From positions 1-64,000 of the forward strand of contig NZ_LXEU01000015.1 in NCBI RefSeq assembly GCF_001654985.1: a DNA stretch of 64,000 nt, read 5' to 3'. Made by a program: the position numbers and the translations under genes. Below the pieces are notes generated by a model. It did no database searches. It was not told the origin of the DNA and was given only the letters and a program-made list of their open reading frames with translations. The first letter of the stretch is position 1. Each line of letters starts with the position of its first letter. This DNA comes from Kluyvera georgiana ATCC 51603. GTDB taxonomy: Bacteria > Pseudomonadota > Gammaproteobacteria > Enterobacterales > Enterobacteriaceae. Of this stretch, positions 38,346 through 50,500 are shown piece by piece.

Positions 38346-39251
38346 ATGGACAGTCTTAGCCATCTCTTAACGTTGCTGGCGCCGCGCTGTGAAGTGAACT
38401 TGCACTGCCGCTTTGGCGGCCGCTGGCAGGCGGGACACAATCAGATGCGGGCTGGCGTGGTTCCCTGGCACTTTGTGCTTAGCGGCGAAGGGCGGTTAAC
38501 CGTCGGCAAAGAGACGCGGCAAATGCGGGCGGGCGATGTGATAATGCTGCCGCACGGCTCGCCGCATCTGATGGAAAGCCTGGTGGAGTGGGGGCAGGTA
38601 TTGCCGGTCGCTCATCGCTTTAACGGCACGCTGACCGAGATGCGTACCGGCTCTGATGGCGATGCGCTAGAAATGCTGTGCGGTGAATTCTATTTCGGCC
38701 CCCACGTGAGCTGGCTGTTTGCGGAGGAAACCGAACTGGTTCATCTACATACCGATGAACGCGAGGATTGCCCGGAACTGGAAACGCTGCTGAACGTGCT
38801 GGTTCGTGAAAGCCTGGCAGAACATCCCGGCGGCAGCGCTATCGTCCGTAGCCTCGGGGATACGCTGTTGGTGCTGATGCTGCGCACGCTGCTGGGGGCG
38901 GAAGAACCGCCTGGCGGTTTACTGCGTCTGATGAGCGATGAGCGGCTGATGCCCGCGGTGCTCGCCGTGCTGGCAACGCCGGAACAGCCGTGGACGCTGG
39001 AGAGCATGGCGGCCAGAGCGTTTTTATCCCGCGCAACCTTCGCCCGTCATTTTGCCCGCGCCTATCATTTGACGCCGCAGGCCTGGTTAACGCAGCTACG
39101 TATGGCGCTGGCGGCTCGATTACTGCATCAGGACCGGCAGGCTCGCCTGGAGGTGATTGCTGAGCGCTGCGGTTTCCAGTCGCTGGCCTCATTCTCGAAA
39201 AGTTTTAAAAAGCACTATGGCCTGACGCCGGGCGAATGGCGGCGCCGTTAG
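38346..39251 (+). CDS. AraC-family transcriptional regulator with N-terminal cupin
   Basis: A 301-residue regulator with an N-terminal cupin ligand domain (GEGRLTVGKETRQMRAGDVIMLPHGSPHLM region, residues 45-80). At the C-terminus are two AraC helix-turn-helix motifs: LESMAARAFLSRATFARHF and LEVIAERCGFQSLASFSKSF, followed by GLTPGEWRR. AGGAGT precedes the ATG at 38346. It is divergent from the AhpD-like gene, which is its most likely target. The effector is unknown; oxidative or xenobiotic stress control is only a guess. Confidence 0.9.
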   Translation: MDSLSHLLTLLAPRCEVNLHCRFGGRWQAGHNQMRAGVVPWHFVLSGEGRLTVGKETRQMRAGDVIMLPHGSPHLMESLVEWGQVLPVAHRFNGTLTEMRTGSDGDALEMLCGEFYFGPHVSWLFAEETELVHLHTDEREDCPELETLLNVLVRESLAEHPGGSAIVRSLGDTLLVLMLRTLLGAEEPPGGLLRLMSDERLMPAVLAVLATPEQPWTLESMAARAFLSRATFARHFARAYHLTPQAWLTQLRMALAARLLHQDRQARLEVIAERCGFQSLASFSKSFKKHYGLTPGEWRRR

Positions 39252-39274
39252 TGACCGCTAACACAAGGCAATAA

Positions 39275-39298
39275 AAAAGGCCGCTTACGCGGCCTTTT
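39275..39298. terminator. Bidirectional terminator between the AraC gene and argG
   Basis: AAAAGGCCGC-TTAC-GCGGCCTTTT is a perfect palindromic stem between convergent genes, with A and T tracts suiting both strands. Confidence 0.9.
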
Positions 39299-39315
39299 GC
39301 ATCAACCAGGCAGGC

Positions 39316-40707
<1,392 letters not shown>

Positions 40708-40709
40708 TC

Positions 40710-40793
40710 AGTGAATTTTTATGCAAAATAAATGAGTTTTCATTTAATCACGTTTTAACGGAGACCGGAAGGGATTCATGCATTTTTATTCAA
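40710..40793 (-). promoter_or_regulatory. ArgR operator region (ARG boxes) of argG
   Basis: Two good and one weaker 18-bp ARG-box-like sequences lie 50-135 bp before the argG start: GTGAATTTTTATGCAAAA (40711-40728), AATGAGTTTTCATTTAAT (40731-40748, weaker) and TGCATTTTTATTCAAAA (40778-40794). They match the ArgR consensus of TGAAT-AT-rich-ATTCA palindromes. Arginine-dependent repression is expected. Confidence 0.65.
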
Positions 40794-40873
40794 AAAATCC
40801 GCGCCGTCAGCGAAGTTTATAAGGGGTACCATACCGCGATTGTCCACGCATTTCTTGTGCATAGAATGTGAGG

Positions 40874-40903
40874 TTGACAAGCTGTGACCCGGCTCACTAT
40901 ACT
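40874..40903 (+). promoter_or_regulatory. Promoter of the metY-nusA-infB operon
   Basis: TTGACA (40874-40879) and TATACT (40898-40903) with an 18-bp spacer, followed by GTAGGCCG. The elements are close to consensus and the GC-rich discriminator is typical of stable RNA promoters. It lies 92 bp before metY. Confidence 0.75.
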
Positions 40904-40918
40904 GTAGGCCGATTTTAC

Positions 40919-40937
40919 GTCCCGTCCTCGGTACCAA
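40919..40937 (+). repeat. 19-bp copy of the tRNA-Leu 3' end upstream of metY
   Basis: GTCCCGTCCTCGGTACCAA repeats the 3' end of the tRNA-Leu at 37619-37637 with one mismatch. It lies in the metY leader between promoter and tRNA. The remainder of a tRNA is absent, so this is a relic or an att-like direct repeat. Confidence 0.8.
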
Positions 40938-40994
40938 ATCCCAGCATTATTTGCATTTTTTACTCAAAACGCGTAAAATTTGCCACGTTTCAGG

Positions 40995-41071
<77 letters not shown>

Positions 41072-41194
41072 CTTTCCCTTAGAGTTCATTTTCAAATATA
41101 CTGTGAAGACTTAGGCCTTCGTAGCTGGATTTGAAAAAAAATTCTTTCGGAAGGTTCTCCAGGCCGCAGTTGCGGCTATAGGGTTCAGTTATCT

Positions 41195-41221
41195 AAAGCC
41201 CCGATTTATCGGGGTTTTTTG
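41195..41221 (+). terminator. First terminator in the metY-rimP leader
   Basis: AAAGCCCCGATTTATCGGGGTTTTTT: the stem CCCCGAT/ATCGGGG spans 41199-41214. It lies between metY and rimP, where read-through is known in E. coli. Confidence 0.85.
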
Positions 41222-41242
41222 TTATCTGACTACAGAATAACT

Positions 41243-41262
41243 GGGCTTTAGGCCCTTTTTTT
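41243..41262 (+). terminator. Second terminator-like hairpin before rimP
   Basis: GGGC-TTTAG-GCCC followed by seven T, directly before the rimP ribosome-binding site. A tandem terminator arrangement would give attenuation of the nusA operon, which NusA is known to regulate. Confidence 0.65.
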
Positions 41263-41279
41263 ATGTCTTGGGGGTGGGT

Positions 41280-41732
41280 TTGTCCACATTAGAGCAAAAA
41301 TTAACAGAGATGATTACAGCACCGGTTGAAGCCCTGGGCTACGAACTGGTCGGCATCGAATTTATTCGCGGTCGCACATCCACACTGCGCATCTATATTG
41401 ATAGTGAAGATGGCATCAATGTTGATGATTGTGCTGATGTGAGCCACCAGGTAAGCGCGGTAATGGACGTTGAAGATCCGATTACCGTGGCTTACAACCT
41501 GGAAGTTTCCTCTCCGGGCCTCGACCGTCCAATGTTCACCGCTGAACACTATGTGCGTTTCCTGGGTGAAGAGGTGACGCTGGTCCTGCGCATGGCGGTA
41601 CAGAACCGTCGTAAGTGGCAGGGCATTATCAAAGCGGTTGACGGTGAGATGATCACTGTGACAGTCGAAGGCAAAGATGAAGTGTTCGCGCTGAGTAACA
41701 TCCAGAAGGCGAACCTGGTTCCCCACTTTTAA
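41280..41732 (+). CDS. rimP: Ribosome maturation factor RimP
   Basis: RimP assists 30S subunit assembly. Translation most likely begins at TTG 41280 ([10 protein letters not shown]...), giving the 150 residues of the E. coli protein; GGGGGTGGG lies just before. The frame is open to another TTG at 41268, without conservation. The two RimP domains are visible as [20 protein letters not shown] and the C-terminal SH3-like [20 protein letters not shown] region. Confidence 0.97.
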   Translation: MSTLEQKLTEMITAPVEALGYELVGIEFIRGRTSTLRIYIDSEDGINVDDCADVSHQVSAVMDVEDPITVAYNLEVSSPGLDRPMFTAEHYVRFLGEEVTLVLRMAVQNRRKWQGIIKAVDGEMITVTVEGKDEVFALSNIQKANLVPHF

Positions 41733-41759
41733 CAGTCTGGATTGAGGTGAAAGGCCCCG

Positions 41760-43262
41760 ATGAACAAAGAAATTTTGGCTGTTGTTGAAGCCGTCTCCAA
41801 CGAGAAAGCGCTGCCGCGTGAGAAGATTTTCGAAGCGCTGGAAAGTGCGCTGGCAACGGCGACAAAGAAAAAATACGAACAGGAAATCGACGTTCGCGTT
41901 GAAATCGATCGCCGCAGCGGCGACTTCGATACTTTCCGTCGCTGGGTCATTGTTGAAGAAGTCACCCAGCCAACCAAAGAAATTACCCTCGAAGCGGCAC
42001 GTTTCGAAGATGAAAGCCTGAACGTGGGCGACTACGTTGAAGACCAGATCGAATCTGTGACCTTCGACCGTATCACCACGCAGACGGCGAAACAGGTTAT
42101 CGTGCAGAAAGTGCGTGAAGCTGAACGCGCGATGGTTGTCGATCAGTTCCGCGACCAGGAAGGCGAAATCATCACTGGCGTGGTGAAGAAAGTGAACCGC
42201 GACAACATCTCTCTGGAAGTGAAATCCGAAGGGCTGGCCGGTAACGCTGAAGCGGTGATCCTGCGTGAAGACATGCTGCCGCGTGAAAACTTCCGCCCAG
42301 GTGACCGCATTCGCGGCGTACTGTACGCCGTTCGTCCTGAAGCGCGCGGTGCGCAGCTGTTCGTCACCCGTTCCAAGCCGGAAATGCTGATCGAACTGTT
42401 CCGCATCGAAGTGCCGGAAATCGGTGAAGAAGTTATCGAAATTAAAGCCGCTGCTCGCGATCCTGGCTCTCGTGCCAAAATTGCGGTCAAAACCAACGAC
42501 AAGCGTATCGACCCGGTCGGTGCTTGCGTCGGTATGCGCGGCGCGCGCGTGCAGGCGGTTTCGACCGAACTGGGCGGCGAGCGTATCGATATCGTGCTGT
42601 GGGACGACAACCCGGCGCAGTTCGTGATCAACGCAATGGCGCCGGCTGACGTGGCATCCATCGTGGTTGATGAAGACAAGCACACCATGGATATCGCGGT
42701 AGAAGCAGGGAACCTGGCGCAGGCGATTGGCCGTAACGGTCAGAACGTCCGTCTGGCTTCTCAGCTGAGCGGTTGGGAACTCAACGTGATGACCGTTGAT
42801 GACCTGCAGGCGAAGCACCAGGCAGAAGCGCACGCGGCTATCGATACCTTCACCAAATATCTTGATATTGATGAAGAGTTCGCCACCGTTCTGGTAGAAG
42901 AAGGCTTCTCCACGCTCGAAGAACTGGCCTATGTGCCAATGAAAGAACTGCTGGAAATTGATGGTCTGGACGAAGCGACCGTTGAGGCGCTGCGTGAACG
43001 CGCGAAAAACGCCCTGACCACTCTGGCACTAGCCCAGGAAGAAAGCCTCGGTGACAACAAACCGGCTGACGATCTGCTGAACCTGGAAGGGTTGGATCGC
43101 GCACTGGCTTTCAAACTGGCCGCTCGTGGTGTTTGTACGCTGGAAGATCTCGCTGAACAAGGCGTTGACGACCTGTCTGATATCGAAGGATTAACCGACG
43201 AGAAAGCGGGTGAGCTGATTATGGCTGCGCGTAACATTTGCTGGTTCGGCGACGAAGCGTAA
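41760..43262 (+). CDS. nusA: Transcription termination/antitermination factor NusA
   Basis: NusA binds RNA polymerase and controls pausing, termination and antitermination. The 500 residues show the N-terminal polymerase-binding domain, an S1 domain ([20 protein letters not shown]), two KH domains ([15 protein letters not shown] and [15 protein letters not shown]) and two C-terminal acidic repeats ([42 protein letters not shown]). It is a few residues longer than the E. coli protein, the difference lying near the C-terminal repeats. Confidence 0.98.
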   Translation: MNKEILAVVEAVSNEKALPREKIFEALESALATATKKKYEQEIDVRVEIDRRSGDFDTFRRWVIVEEVTQPTKEITLEAARFEDESLNVGDYVEDQIESVTFDRITTQTAKQVIVQKVREAERAMVVDQFRDQEGEIITGVVKKVNRDNISLEVKSEGLAGNAEAVILREDMLPRENFRPGDRIRGVLYAVRPEARGAQLFVTRSKPEMLIELFRIEVPEIGEEVIEIKAAARDPGSRAKIAVKTNDKRIDPVGACVGMRGARVQAVSTELGGERIDIVLWDDNPAQFVINAMAPADVASIVVDEDKHTMDIAVEAGNLAQAIGRNGQNVRLASQLSGWELNVMTVDDLQAKHQAEAHAAIDTFTKYLDIDEEFATVLVEEGFSTLEELAYVPMKELLEIDGLDEATVEALRERAKNALTTLALAQEESLGDNKPADDLLNLEGLDRALAFKLAARGVCTLEDLAEQGVDDLSDIEGLTDEKAGELIMAARNICWFGDEA

Positions 43263-43286
43263 TAAACTGTAGCAGGAAGGAACAGC

Positions 43287-45977
43287 ATGACAGATGTAAC
43301 CGTAAAAAAGCTGGCCGCAGAGATTGAGACCTCGGTAGATCGCCTGGTACAGCAATTTGCTGACGCTGGCATCCCGAAGTCTGCTGACGACTCTGTGTCC
43401 GCACAAGAGAAACAAACCTTACTGGCGCACCTGAACCGTGAAAACGGTTCTGCGCCGGATAAGTTGACTTTGCAGCGCAAAACGCGCAGTACTCTCAACA
43501 TTCCAGGTACCGGTGGAAAAAGCAAATCGGTACAAATCGAAGTCCGCAAGACACGCACCTTTGTGAAACGCGATCCGCAAGAGGCTGAACGCCTGGCCGC
43601 GGAAGAGCAGGCGCAGCGTGAAGCGGAAGAGCAAGCCCGTCGTGAGGCAGAAGAAGCTGCCAAACGCGAGGCGCAACAAAAAGCCGAACGTGAGGCCGCA
43701 GAACAAGCTAAGCGTGAAGCCGCTGATAAAGCGAAACGTGAAGCTGCGGAAAAAGACAAAGTGAGCAATCAACAGACCGACGATATGACCAAAACCGCCC
43801 AGGCTGAAAAAGCCCGCCGTGAAAATGAAGCTGCCGAGCTGAAGCGCAAAGCGGAAGAAGAAGCGCGTCGCAAGCTTGAAGAAGAAGCCCGTCGCGTTGC
43901 GGAAGAAGCGCGCCGCATGGCAGAAGAAAACGAGAAGAACGGTGTGGATGCCGCTGAGCCGACTGAGGACACCAGCGACTATCACGTCACCACTTCTCAG
44001 CATGCTCGCCAGGCAGAAGACGAAAACGACCGTGAAGTAGAAGGCGGCCGTGGCCGTGGTCGCAATGCGAAAGCCGCGCGTCCGGCGAAAAAAGGCAACA
44101 AACACGCCGAATCCAAAGCCGATCGTGAAGAAGCGCGCGCCGCTGTTCGCGGGGGTAAAGGCGGCAAGCAGCGTAAAGGTTCCACACTGCAGCAGGGCTT
44201 CCAGAAGCCGGCTCAGGCCGTTAACCGTGACGTTGTGATTGGCGAAACCATCACCGTTGGCGAACTGGCTAACAAGATGGCGGTTAAAGGCTCTCAGGTC
44301 ATCAAAGCGATGATGAAGCTGGGCGCCATGGCCACCATTAACCAGGTCATCGACCAGGAAACCGCACAGCTGGTTGCCGAAGAGATGGGCCACAAGGTTA
44401 TCCTGCGTCGTGAAAACGAGCTGGAAGAAGCGGTAATGAGCGACCGTGACACCGGCGCTGCGGCTGAACCGCGCGCACCGGTTGTGACCATCATGGGTCA
44501 CGTTGACCACGGTAAAACCTCTCTGCTGGACTACATTCGTTCCACGAAAGTGGCCTCTGGCGAAGCGGGCGGCATTACCCAGCACATCGGTGCATACCAC
44601 GTTGAAACCGACAACGGTATGATCACCTTCCTCGACACCCCGGGTCACGCCGCGTTTACCTCAATGCGTGCTCGTGGTGCGCAGGCAACGGATATCGTTG
44701 TTCTGGTTGTCGCAGCTGACGATGGCGTGATGCCGCAGACTATCGAAGCAATCCAGCACGCGAAAGCGGCGGGTGTGCCGGTGGTGGTTGCAGTCAACAA
44801 AATCGATAAGCCAGAAGCGGATCCGGATCGCGTTAAAAACGAACTGTCCCAGTACGGCATCCTGCCGGAAGAGTGGGGCGGTGAGAGCCAGTTCGTTCAC
44901 GTATCCGCCAAAGCGGGTACCGGTATTGACGAACTGCTGGACGCTATCCTGCTGCAGGCTGAAGTTCTCGAACTGAAAGCGGTACGCAATGGCATGGCAA
45001 GCGGCGCGGTGATCGAATCCTTCCTGGATAAAGGTCGTGGCCCGGTTGCAACCGTTCTGGTTCGTGAAGGTACTCTGCACAAGGGCGACATCGTTCTGTG
45101 TGGCTTCGAATATGGCCGCGTTCGTGCGATGCGTAACGAGCTGAGTCAGGAAGTACTGGAAGCGGGTCCGTCCATTCCGGTGGAAATCCTCGGCCTGTCC
45201 GGTGTTCCGGCTGCCGGTGACGAAGTGACCGTCGTTCGTGACGAGAAGAAAGCGCGTGAAGTTGCTCTGTACCGTCAGGGTAAATTCCGTGAAGTTAAAC
45301 TGGCTCGTCAGCAGAAATCTAAACTCGAGAACATGTTCGCCAACATGACCGAAGGCGAAGTTCACGAAGTGAACATCGTACTGAAGGCCGACGTACAGGG
45401 TTCTGTGGAAGCGATTTCCGACTCCTTGCTGAAACTGTCTACCGACGAAGTGAAAGTGAAGATCATCGGTTCTGGCGTAGGTGGTATCACCGAAACCGAC
45501 GCGACCCTGGCTGCTGCATCCAACGCGATTCTGGTTGGCTTCAACGTTCGTGCTGACGCCTCTGCGCGTAAAGTGATCGAGTCTGAAAGCCTGGATCTGC
45601 GTTACTACTCCGTCATCTATAACCTGATCGACGAAGTGAAAGCGGCAATGAGCGGCATGCTGTCTCCGGAGCTGAAACAGCAGATCATCGGTCTGGCTGA
45701 AGTGCGTGACGTGTTCAAATCACCGAAATTCGGTGCGGTCGCGGGCTGTATGGTTACCGAAGGTACCATCAAGCGTCACAACCCGATCCGCGTTCTGCGT
45801 GACAACGTGGTTATCTACGAAGGCGAGCTGGAATCCCTGCGTCGCTTTAAAGATGACGTTAACGAAGTCCGTAACGGCATGGAATGTGGTATCGGCGTGA
45901 AGAACTACAACGATGTTCGCGTTGGCGATATGATCGAAGTGTTCGAAATCATCGAGATCCAACGTACCATCGCTTAA
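43287..45977 (+). CDS. infB: Translation initiation factor IF-2
   Basis: IF-2 brings fMet-tRNA to the 30S subunit and promotes subunit joining. The 896 residues comprise the N-terminal helix-forming domain, a long Ala/Glu/Arg/Lys coiled region (about 105-220), and the GTPase with [17 protein letters not shown] and NKID. Domains II-IV follow. An in-frame GTG at 43761 (residue 159, VSNQQTDD) matches the internal start that gives the shorter IF-2 form in E. coli. It is in one operon with nusA, 25 bp downstream. Confidence 0.98.
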   Translation: MTDVTVKKLAAEIETSVDRLVQQFADAGIPKSADDSVSAQEKQTLLAHLNRENGSAPDKLTLQRKTRSTLNIPGTGGKSKSVQIEVRKTRTFVKRDPQEAERLAAEEQAQREAEEQARREAEEAAKREAQQKAEREAAEQAKREAADKAKREAAEKDKVSNQQTDDMTKTAQAEKARRENEAAELKRKAEEEARRKLEEEARRVAEEARRMAEENEKNGVDAAEPTEDTSDYHVTTSQHARQAEDENDREVEGGRGRGRNAKAARPAKKGNKHAESKADREEARAAVRGGKGGKQRKGSTLQQGFQKPAQAVNRDVVIGETITVGELANKMAVKGSQVIKAMMKLGAMATINQVIDQETAQLVAEEMGHKVILRRENELEEAVMSDRDTGAAAEPRAPVVTIMGHVDHGKTSLLDYIRSTKVASGEAGGITQHIGAYHVETDNGMITFLDTPGHAAFTSMRARGAQATDIVVLVVAADDGVMPQTIEAIQHAKAAGVPVVVAVNKIDKPEADPDRVKNELSQYGILPEEWGGESQFVHVSAKAGTGIDELLDAILLQAEVLELKAVRNGMASGAVIESFLDKGRGPVATVLVREGTLHKGDIVLCGFEYGRVRAMRNELSQEVLEAGPSIPVEILGLSGVPAAGDEVTVVRDEKKAREVALYRQGKFREVKLARQQKSKLENMFANMTEGEVHEVNIVLKADVQGSVEAISDSLLKLSTDEVKVKIIGSGVGGITETDATLAAASNAILVGFNVRADASARKVIESESLDLRYYSVIYNLIDEVKAAMSGMLSPELKQQIIGLAEVRDVFKSPKFGAVAGCMVTEGTIKRHNPIRVLRDNVVIYEGELESLRRFKDDVNEVRNGMECGIGVKNYNDVRVGDMIEVFEIIEIQRTIA

Positions 45978-45988
45978 GGTTGGTTGGG

Positions 45989-46067
45989 TGTAGGCCGGAT
46001 AGGGCGTTTACGCCGCCATCCTGCAATGTTATGCCTGATGGCGCTAGCGCTTATCAGGCCTACAGCC
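45989..46067. repeat. REP/BIME palindromic element after infB
   Basis: Two inverted palindromic units: GTAGGCCGGATAGGGCGTTTACGCCGCCATCC and GCCTGATGGCGCTAGCGCTTATCAGGCCTAC (positions 45989-46022 and 46033-46065), given here by their ends only as a note of orientation. Such repeats in intergenic regions stabilise upstream mRNA or bind gyrase/IHF. Confidence 0.8.
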
Positions 46068-46089
46068 TGAATACCGTATTAATTTCAAA

Positions 46090-46114
46090 AAGGGGCTGAT
46101 AAGCCCCTTTTTTG
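46090..46114 (+). terminator. Terminator between infB and rbfA
   Basis: AGGGGCT-GATA-AGCCCCT followed by TTTTT. It lies 15 bp before the rbfA start, so it should be a partial terminator within the operon. Confidence 0.8.
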
Positions 46115-46129
46115 TCTGGAGAATTTATT

Positions 46130-46531
46130 ATGGCGAAAGAATTTGGTCGCCCGCAGCGCGTGGCTCAGGAGATGCAAAAAGAGATCGCAATCATCCTGCA
46201 GCGCGAAATTAAAGATCCGCGTCTCGGCATGATGACCACCGTTTCCGGTGTCGAAATGTCCCGCGACCTGGCCTATGCCAAAGTGTTTGTGACCTTCCTG
46301 AACGACAAAGATGAAGCGGCGGTAAAAGCCGGTATCAAAGCGTTGCAGGAAGCCTCTGGTTTTATCCGTTCGCTGCTGGGTAAAGCCATGCGCCTGCGTA
46401 TCGTGCCGGAACTGACTTTCTTCTACGACGATTCGCTGGTTGAAGGGATGCGCATGTCTAACCTGGTGACCAACGTGGTAAAGCATGACGAAGAACGTCG
46501 TGTGAACCCGGACGACAGCAAGGAGGACTGA
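46130..46531 (+). CDS. rbfA: 30S ribosome-binding factor RbfA
   Basis: RbfA assists 16S rRNA 5' end maturation and is important at low temperature. The 133-residue KH-like protein starts at 46130 ([16 protein letters not shown], preceded by TGGAG). An in-frame ATG 18 bp upstream lies in the terminator region. The stop overlaps the truB start (TGATG). Confidence 0.97.
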   Translation: MAKEFGRPQRVAQEMQKEIAIILQREIKDPRLGMMTTVSGVEMSRDLAYAKVFVTFLNDKDEAAVKAGIKALQEASGFIRSLLGKAMRLRIVPELTFFYDDSLVEGMRMSNLVTNVVKHDEERRVNPDDSKED

Positions 46532-47475
46532 TGAGTCGTCCTCGTCGTCGCGGCCGTGATATCCACGGCGTGCTGTTGCTGGATAAGCCGCAGGGCGCAT
46601 CCAGTAATGATGTACTGCAGAAAGTGAAGCGTATCTATAATGCCAATCGTGCCGGGCATACCGGCGCGTTGGATCCGCTGGCGACCGGTATGCTGCCGAT
46701 TTGCCTCGGTGAAGCGACCAAGTTTTCTCAGTATCTGCTGGACTCCGACAAACGCTATCGCGTGATTGCTCGCTTAGGCCAGCGCACCGATACGTCGGAT
46801 GCAGACGGGCAGATCGTTGAAGAGCGTCCGGTGACTTTCAGCGATGCGCAGTTAGCAGAGGCGCTTGAGAGCTTCCGTGGCGACACCCAGCAGGTGCCGT
46901 CCATGTACTCTGCGCTGAAGTATCAGGGGAAAAAGCTGTACGAATATGCGCGTCAGGGCATTGACGTGCCGCGTGAAGCGCGCCCGATTACCGTCTACGA
47001 ACTGCTGTTTATTCGCCACGAAGGTAACGAACTGGAGCTGGAAATTCACTGCTCCAAAGGCACCTATATTCGTACCATCATTGACGATCTGGGCGAGAAG
47101 CTGGGCTGTGGTGCGCATGTGATTTTCCTGCGTCGCCTGGCGGTCAGCAAATACCCGGTCGAGCGTATGGTCACGCTGGAGCATCTGCGCGAGCTGGTTG
47201 AACAGGCCGAGCAGCAGGGCATTCCGGCGGCGGAATTACTCGATCCGTTATTGATGCCGATGGACAGTCCTGCTTCGGACTATCCGGTGGTGAATATCCC
47301 TGTAACGTCAGCGGTTTACTTTAAAAATGGTAACCCGGTACGGACGTCTGGCGCACCGCTGGAAGGTCTGGTGCGCGTGACGGAAGGTGATGAAGGCAAA
47401 TTCCTCGGTATGGGCGAAATCGATGACGAAGGCCGCGTGGCTCCACGCCGTCTGGTGGTCGAATACTCCGAGTAA
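46531..47475 (+). CDS. truB: tRNA pseudouridine-55 synthase
   Basis: TruB makes pseudouridine 55 in the T loop of tRNAs and acts as tRNA chaperone. The 314 residues contain the catalytic Asp in [15 protein letters not shown], the [14 protein letters not shown] segment and a C-terminal PUA domain ([15 protein letters not shown]). It is translationally coupled to rbfA by a 1-bp overlap. Confidence 0.98.
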   Translation: MSRPRRRGRDIHGVLLLDKPQGASSNDVLQKVKRIYNANRAGHTGALDPLATGMLPICLGEATKFSQYLLDSDKRYRVIARLGQRTDTSDADGQIVEERPVTFSDAQLAEALESFRGDTQQVPSMYSALKYQGKKLYEYARQGIDVPREARPITVYELLFIRHEGNELELEIHCSKGTYIRTIIDDLGEKLGCGAHVIFLRRLAVSKYPVERMVTLEHLRELVEQAEQQGIPAAELLDPLLMPMDSPASDYPVVNIPVTSAVYFKNGNPVRTSGAPLEGLVRVTEGDEGKFLGMGEIDDEGRVAPRRLVVEYSE

Positions 47476-47490
47476 GCCAGGTTCTGTGGC

Positions 47491-47519
47491 TTGCGATAAC
47501 CGGGCGCTGCGAGTAGAAT
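47491..47519 (+). promoter_or_regulatory. rpsO promoter
   Basis: TTGCGA (47491-47496) and TAGAAT (47514-47519) spaced by 17 bp, followed by ATCGCGGC. It lies 108 bp before rpsO, leaving a leader in which S15 autoregulates its own synthesis in E. coli. Confidence 0.6.
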
Positions 47520-47581
47520 ATCGCGGCTTAACGTCTGCTTAATTGTTTAACAATTGGCAAGCGTTATCTCAGGGCTGCTGA

Positions 47582-47896
<315 letters not shown>

Positions 47897-47915
47897 TTCT
47901 AGCGAGTTTCAGAAA

Positions 47916-47941
47916 GAGGGGCCTTTATGGCCCCTTTTTTC
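47916..47941 (+). terminator. Terminator after rpsO
   Basis: GGGGCC-TTTAT-GGCCCC followed by TTTTTT, 20 bp after rpsO. It separates rpsO from the pnp promoter region; read-through gives rpsO-pnp transcripts in E. coli. Confidence 0.9.
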
Positions 47942-48121
47942 CACCGGACGACCGTTATTTATAAGAAAGTATGCCCGCAAGACGCTGCCTGGCGTTCTGG
48001 TAATCCTGCTTGTCTGCATCTTGTTGAGACAAAATTGAGCTGAAATTACCAACACAGCAGTATTTTGAAAGATAACGGGTATAATGTATTGTTGTTGTAC
48101 ATATTCTTCGTTGCAGAGGTT

Positions 48122-48228
48122 CGCGCGGCTAATGAGAGGCTTTACCCGGCGTCGGGTTAGGGTTGTCATTAGTCGCGAGGATGCAAAGAAGATCGGTTTC
48201 ATCGGTCGGCACGCCAAAGGGTGTGCCG
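48122..48228 (+). promoter_or_regulatory. pnp 5' leader with RNase III hairpin
   Basis: The leader folds into a long hairpin (48122-48177: CGCGGCTAATGA pairing with TCATTAGTCGCG, inner stem ACCC/GGGT) and a second one (48207-48228: CGGCACGCC/GGTGTGCCG type). In E. coli the first is cut by RNase III and PNPase then degrades the message, giving autoregulation. A TATAAT at 48080-48085 may be the pnp -10 element; no good -35 was seen. This covers most of the 357-bp gap between rpsO and pnp. Confidence 0.75.
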
Positions 48229-48253
48229 CCACTCATTAAGAAAGGATAGAATT

Positions 48254-50389
48254 TTGCTTAATCCGATCGTTCGTAAGTTCCAGTACGGCCAACATACCGT
48301 TACGCTGGAAACCGGCATGATGGCGCGCCAGGCAACTGCCGCTGTGATGGTTAGCATGGATGACACTGCGGTATTCGTTACCGTTGTGGGTCAGAAAAAA
48401 GCGAAACCAGGCCAGGACTTCTTCCCGCTGACCGTTAACTATCAGGAGCGTACCTACGCTGCTGGCCGTATCCCGGGCAGCTTCTTCCGTCGTGAAGGCC
48501 GTCCGAGCGAAGGTGAAACCCTGATCGCGCGTCTGATTGACCGCCCGGTTCGCCCGCTGTTCCCGGAAGGGTTCGTTAACGAAGTTCAGGTTATCGCGAC
48601 CGTCGTTTCCGTTAACCCGCAGGTTAACCCGGATATCGTGGCAATGATTGGCGCATCCGCTGCGCTGACGCTGTCCGGTATTCCGTTCAACGGCCCGATC
48701 GGTGCTGCGCGTGTTGGTTATATCAATGACCAGTACGTACTGAACCCGACTCAGGACGAACTGAAAGAAAGCAAGCTGGACCTGGTTGTTGCCGGTACCG
48801 AAGCGGCCGTACTGATGGTTGAATCCGAAGCTGAACTGCTGAGCGAAGACCAGATGCTGGGCGCTGTCGTATTCGGTCACGAACAGCAGCAGGTTGTTAT
48901 TCAGGCGATCAACGAGCTGGCGAAAGAAGCCGGCAAACCGCGTTGGGACTGGCAGCCAGAAGCCGTCAACGAAGCGCTGAACGCGCGCGTTGCCGCACTG
49001 GCAGAATCTCGCCTGAGCGATGCTTACCGCATCACCGACAAACAAGAGCGTTATGCTCAGGTTGACGTGATCAAATCTGAAACCATCGCGACGCTGGTGG
49101 CGGAAGACGAAACCCTGGACGCTAACGAACTGGGCGAAATCCTGCACGCTATCGAGAAAAACGTTGTTCGTAGCCGCGTACTGGCAGGCGAGCCGCGTAT
49201 CGATGGCCGTGAAAAAGACATGATCCGTGGTCTGGACGTGCGTACCGGCGTGCTGCCGCGTACCCACGGTTCCGCACTGTTCACCCGTGGCGAAACTCAG
49301 GCGCTGGTTACCGCGACCCTGGGCACCACCCGTGATGCGCAGAACCTCGACGAACTGATGGGCGAGCGTACTGACAACTTCCTGTTCCACTACAACTTCC
49401 CTCCGTACTGCGTAGGTGAAACCGGTATGGTCGGTTCTCCGAAGCGTCGTGAGATTGGTCACGGTCGCCTGGCGAAACGTGGCGTGCTGGCAGTGATGCC
49501 GGAACTGGATAAATTCCCGTACACCGTGCGTGTGGTTTCTGAAATCACCGAATCTAACGGTTCTTCTTCCATGGCTTCCGTATGTGGCGCTTCCCTGGCG
49601 CTGATGGACGCAGGCGTGCCGATCAAAGCGGCCGTTGCGGGTATCGCGATGGGTCTGGTGAAAGAAGGCGACAACTATGTTGTGCTGTCTGACATCCTGG
49701 GCGACGAAGACCACCTGGGCGATATGGACTTCAAAGTAGCGGGTTCCCGCGACGGTATCTCTGCGCTGCAGATGGATATCAAAATTGAAGGTATCACCAA
49801 AGAGATCATGCAGGTTGCTCTGAACCAGGCTAAAGGTGCGCGTCTGCACATCCTGGGCGTGATGGAACAGGCGATTAACGCGCCGCGCGGCGACATTTCT
49901 CAGTTCGCTCCGCGTATCCACACCATCAAGATCAATCCGGACAAGATCAAAGACGTGATCGGTAAAGGCGGTTCTGTTATCCGTGCTCTGACCGAAGAAA
50001 CCGGCACCACCATCGAAATCGAAGATGACGGCACCGTGAAGATCGCAGCGACCGACGGCGAGAAAGCGAAATTCGCTATTCGTCGTATCGAAGAGATCAC
50101 CGCAGAAATCGAAGTGGGTCGTATCTACAACGGTAAAGTAACCCGTATCGTTGACTTCGGTGCCTTCGTGGCCATCGGCGGCGGTAAAGAAGGTCTGGTA
50201 CACATCTCTCAGATCGCTGACAAGCGCGTTGAGAAAGTGACCGACTACCTGCAGATGAACCAGGAAGTACCGGTTAAGGTCCTGGAAGTTGACCGTCAGG
50301 GCCGTATCCGTCTGAGCATTAAAGAAGCAACCGAGCAGTCTCAGCCTGCCGCCGCACCGGAAGCTCCGGCAGCGGAACAAGGCGAGTAA
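48254..50389 (+). CDS. pnp: Polyribonucleotide nucleotidyltransferase (PNPase)
   Basis: PNPase degrades RNA 3'-5' phosphorolytically and is a degradosome part. The start is the TTG at 48254 ([12 protein letters not shown]) after AAAGGA, giving 711 residues as in E. coli. Two RNase PH domains are joined by a helical linker; the second has the catalytic [14 protein letters not shown] segment. KH ([15 protein letters not shown]) and S1 ([15 protein letters not shown]) domains follow, then a short Ala/Pro tail. Confidence 0.98.
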   Translation: MLNPIVRKFQYGQHTVTLETGMMARQATAAVMVSMDDTAVFVTVVGQKKAKPGQDFFPLTVNYQERTYAAGRIPGSFFRREGRPSEGETLIARLIDRPVRPLFPEGFVNEVQVIATVVSVNPQVNPDIVAMIGASAALTLSGIPFNGPIGAARVGYINDQYVLNPTQDELKESKLDLVVAGTEAAVLMVESEAELLSEDQMLGAVVFGHEQQQVVIQAINELAKEAGKPRWDWQPEAVNEALNARVAALAESRLSDAYRITDKQERYAQVDVIKSETIATLVAEDETLDANELGEILHAIEKNVVRSRVLAGEPRIDGREKDMIRGLDVRTGVLPRTHGSALFTRGETQALVTATLGTTRDAQNLDELMGERTDNFLFHYNFPPYCVGETGMVGSPKRREIGHGRLAKRGVLAVMPELDKFPYTVRVVSEITESNGSSSMASVCGASLALMDAGVPIKAAVAGIAMGLVKEGDNYVVLSDILGDEDHLGDMDFKVAGSRDGISALQMDIKIEGITKEIMQVALNQAKGARLHILGVMEQAINAPRGDISQFAPRIHTIKINPDKIKDVIGKGGSVIRALTEETGTTIEIEDDGTVKIAATDGEKAKFAIRRIEEITAEIEVGRIYNGKVTRIVDFGAFVAIGGGKEGLVHISQIADKRVEKVTDYLQMNQEVPVKVLEVDRQGRIRLSIKEATEQSQPAAAPEAPAAEQGE

Positions 50390-50400
50390 GGTTTGCCTTT

Positions 50401-50425
50401 TGCCCTCCGCGTTTGCGGAGGGCAC
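50401..50425 (+). other. Hairpin between pnp and nlpI
   Basis: TGCCCTCCGC-GTTT-GCGGAGGGCA is a strong stem 12 bp after pnp. There is no U tract (ACATTT follows), so it is more a 3' stabiliser or processing site than a terminator. Confidence 0.6.
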
Positions 50426-50500
50426 ATTTCGCTGGCTGGATGCCTTGTTTGCATGCGGGGGACAGGACGTTCATCCAATTGTTGTCTTCGGGAGTGGGAA

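Noticed and set aside
41301-42833. 510-residue antisense frame opposite rimP-nusA
   Set aside because: Spans two known genes on the other strand and lacks any recognisable motif.
45989-46067. Possible miniature transposable element after infB
   Set aside because: The paired palindromes match ordinary REP/BIME units; no target-site duplication was evident.
48236-50425. 729-residue antisense open frame opposite pnp
   Set aside because: Shadow of pnp codon bias; the composition (Arg/His/Phe/Thr-rich) is typical of antisense frames and no domain is visible.
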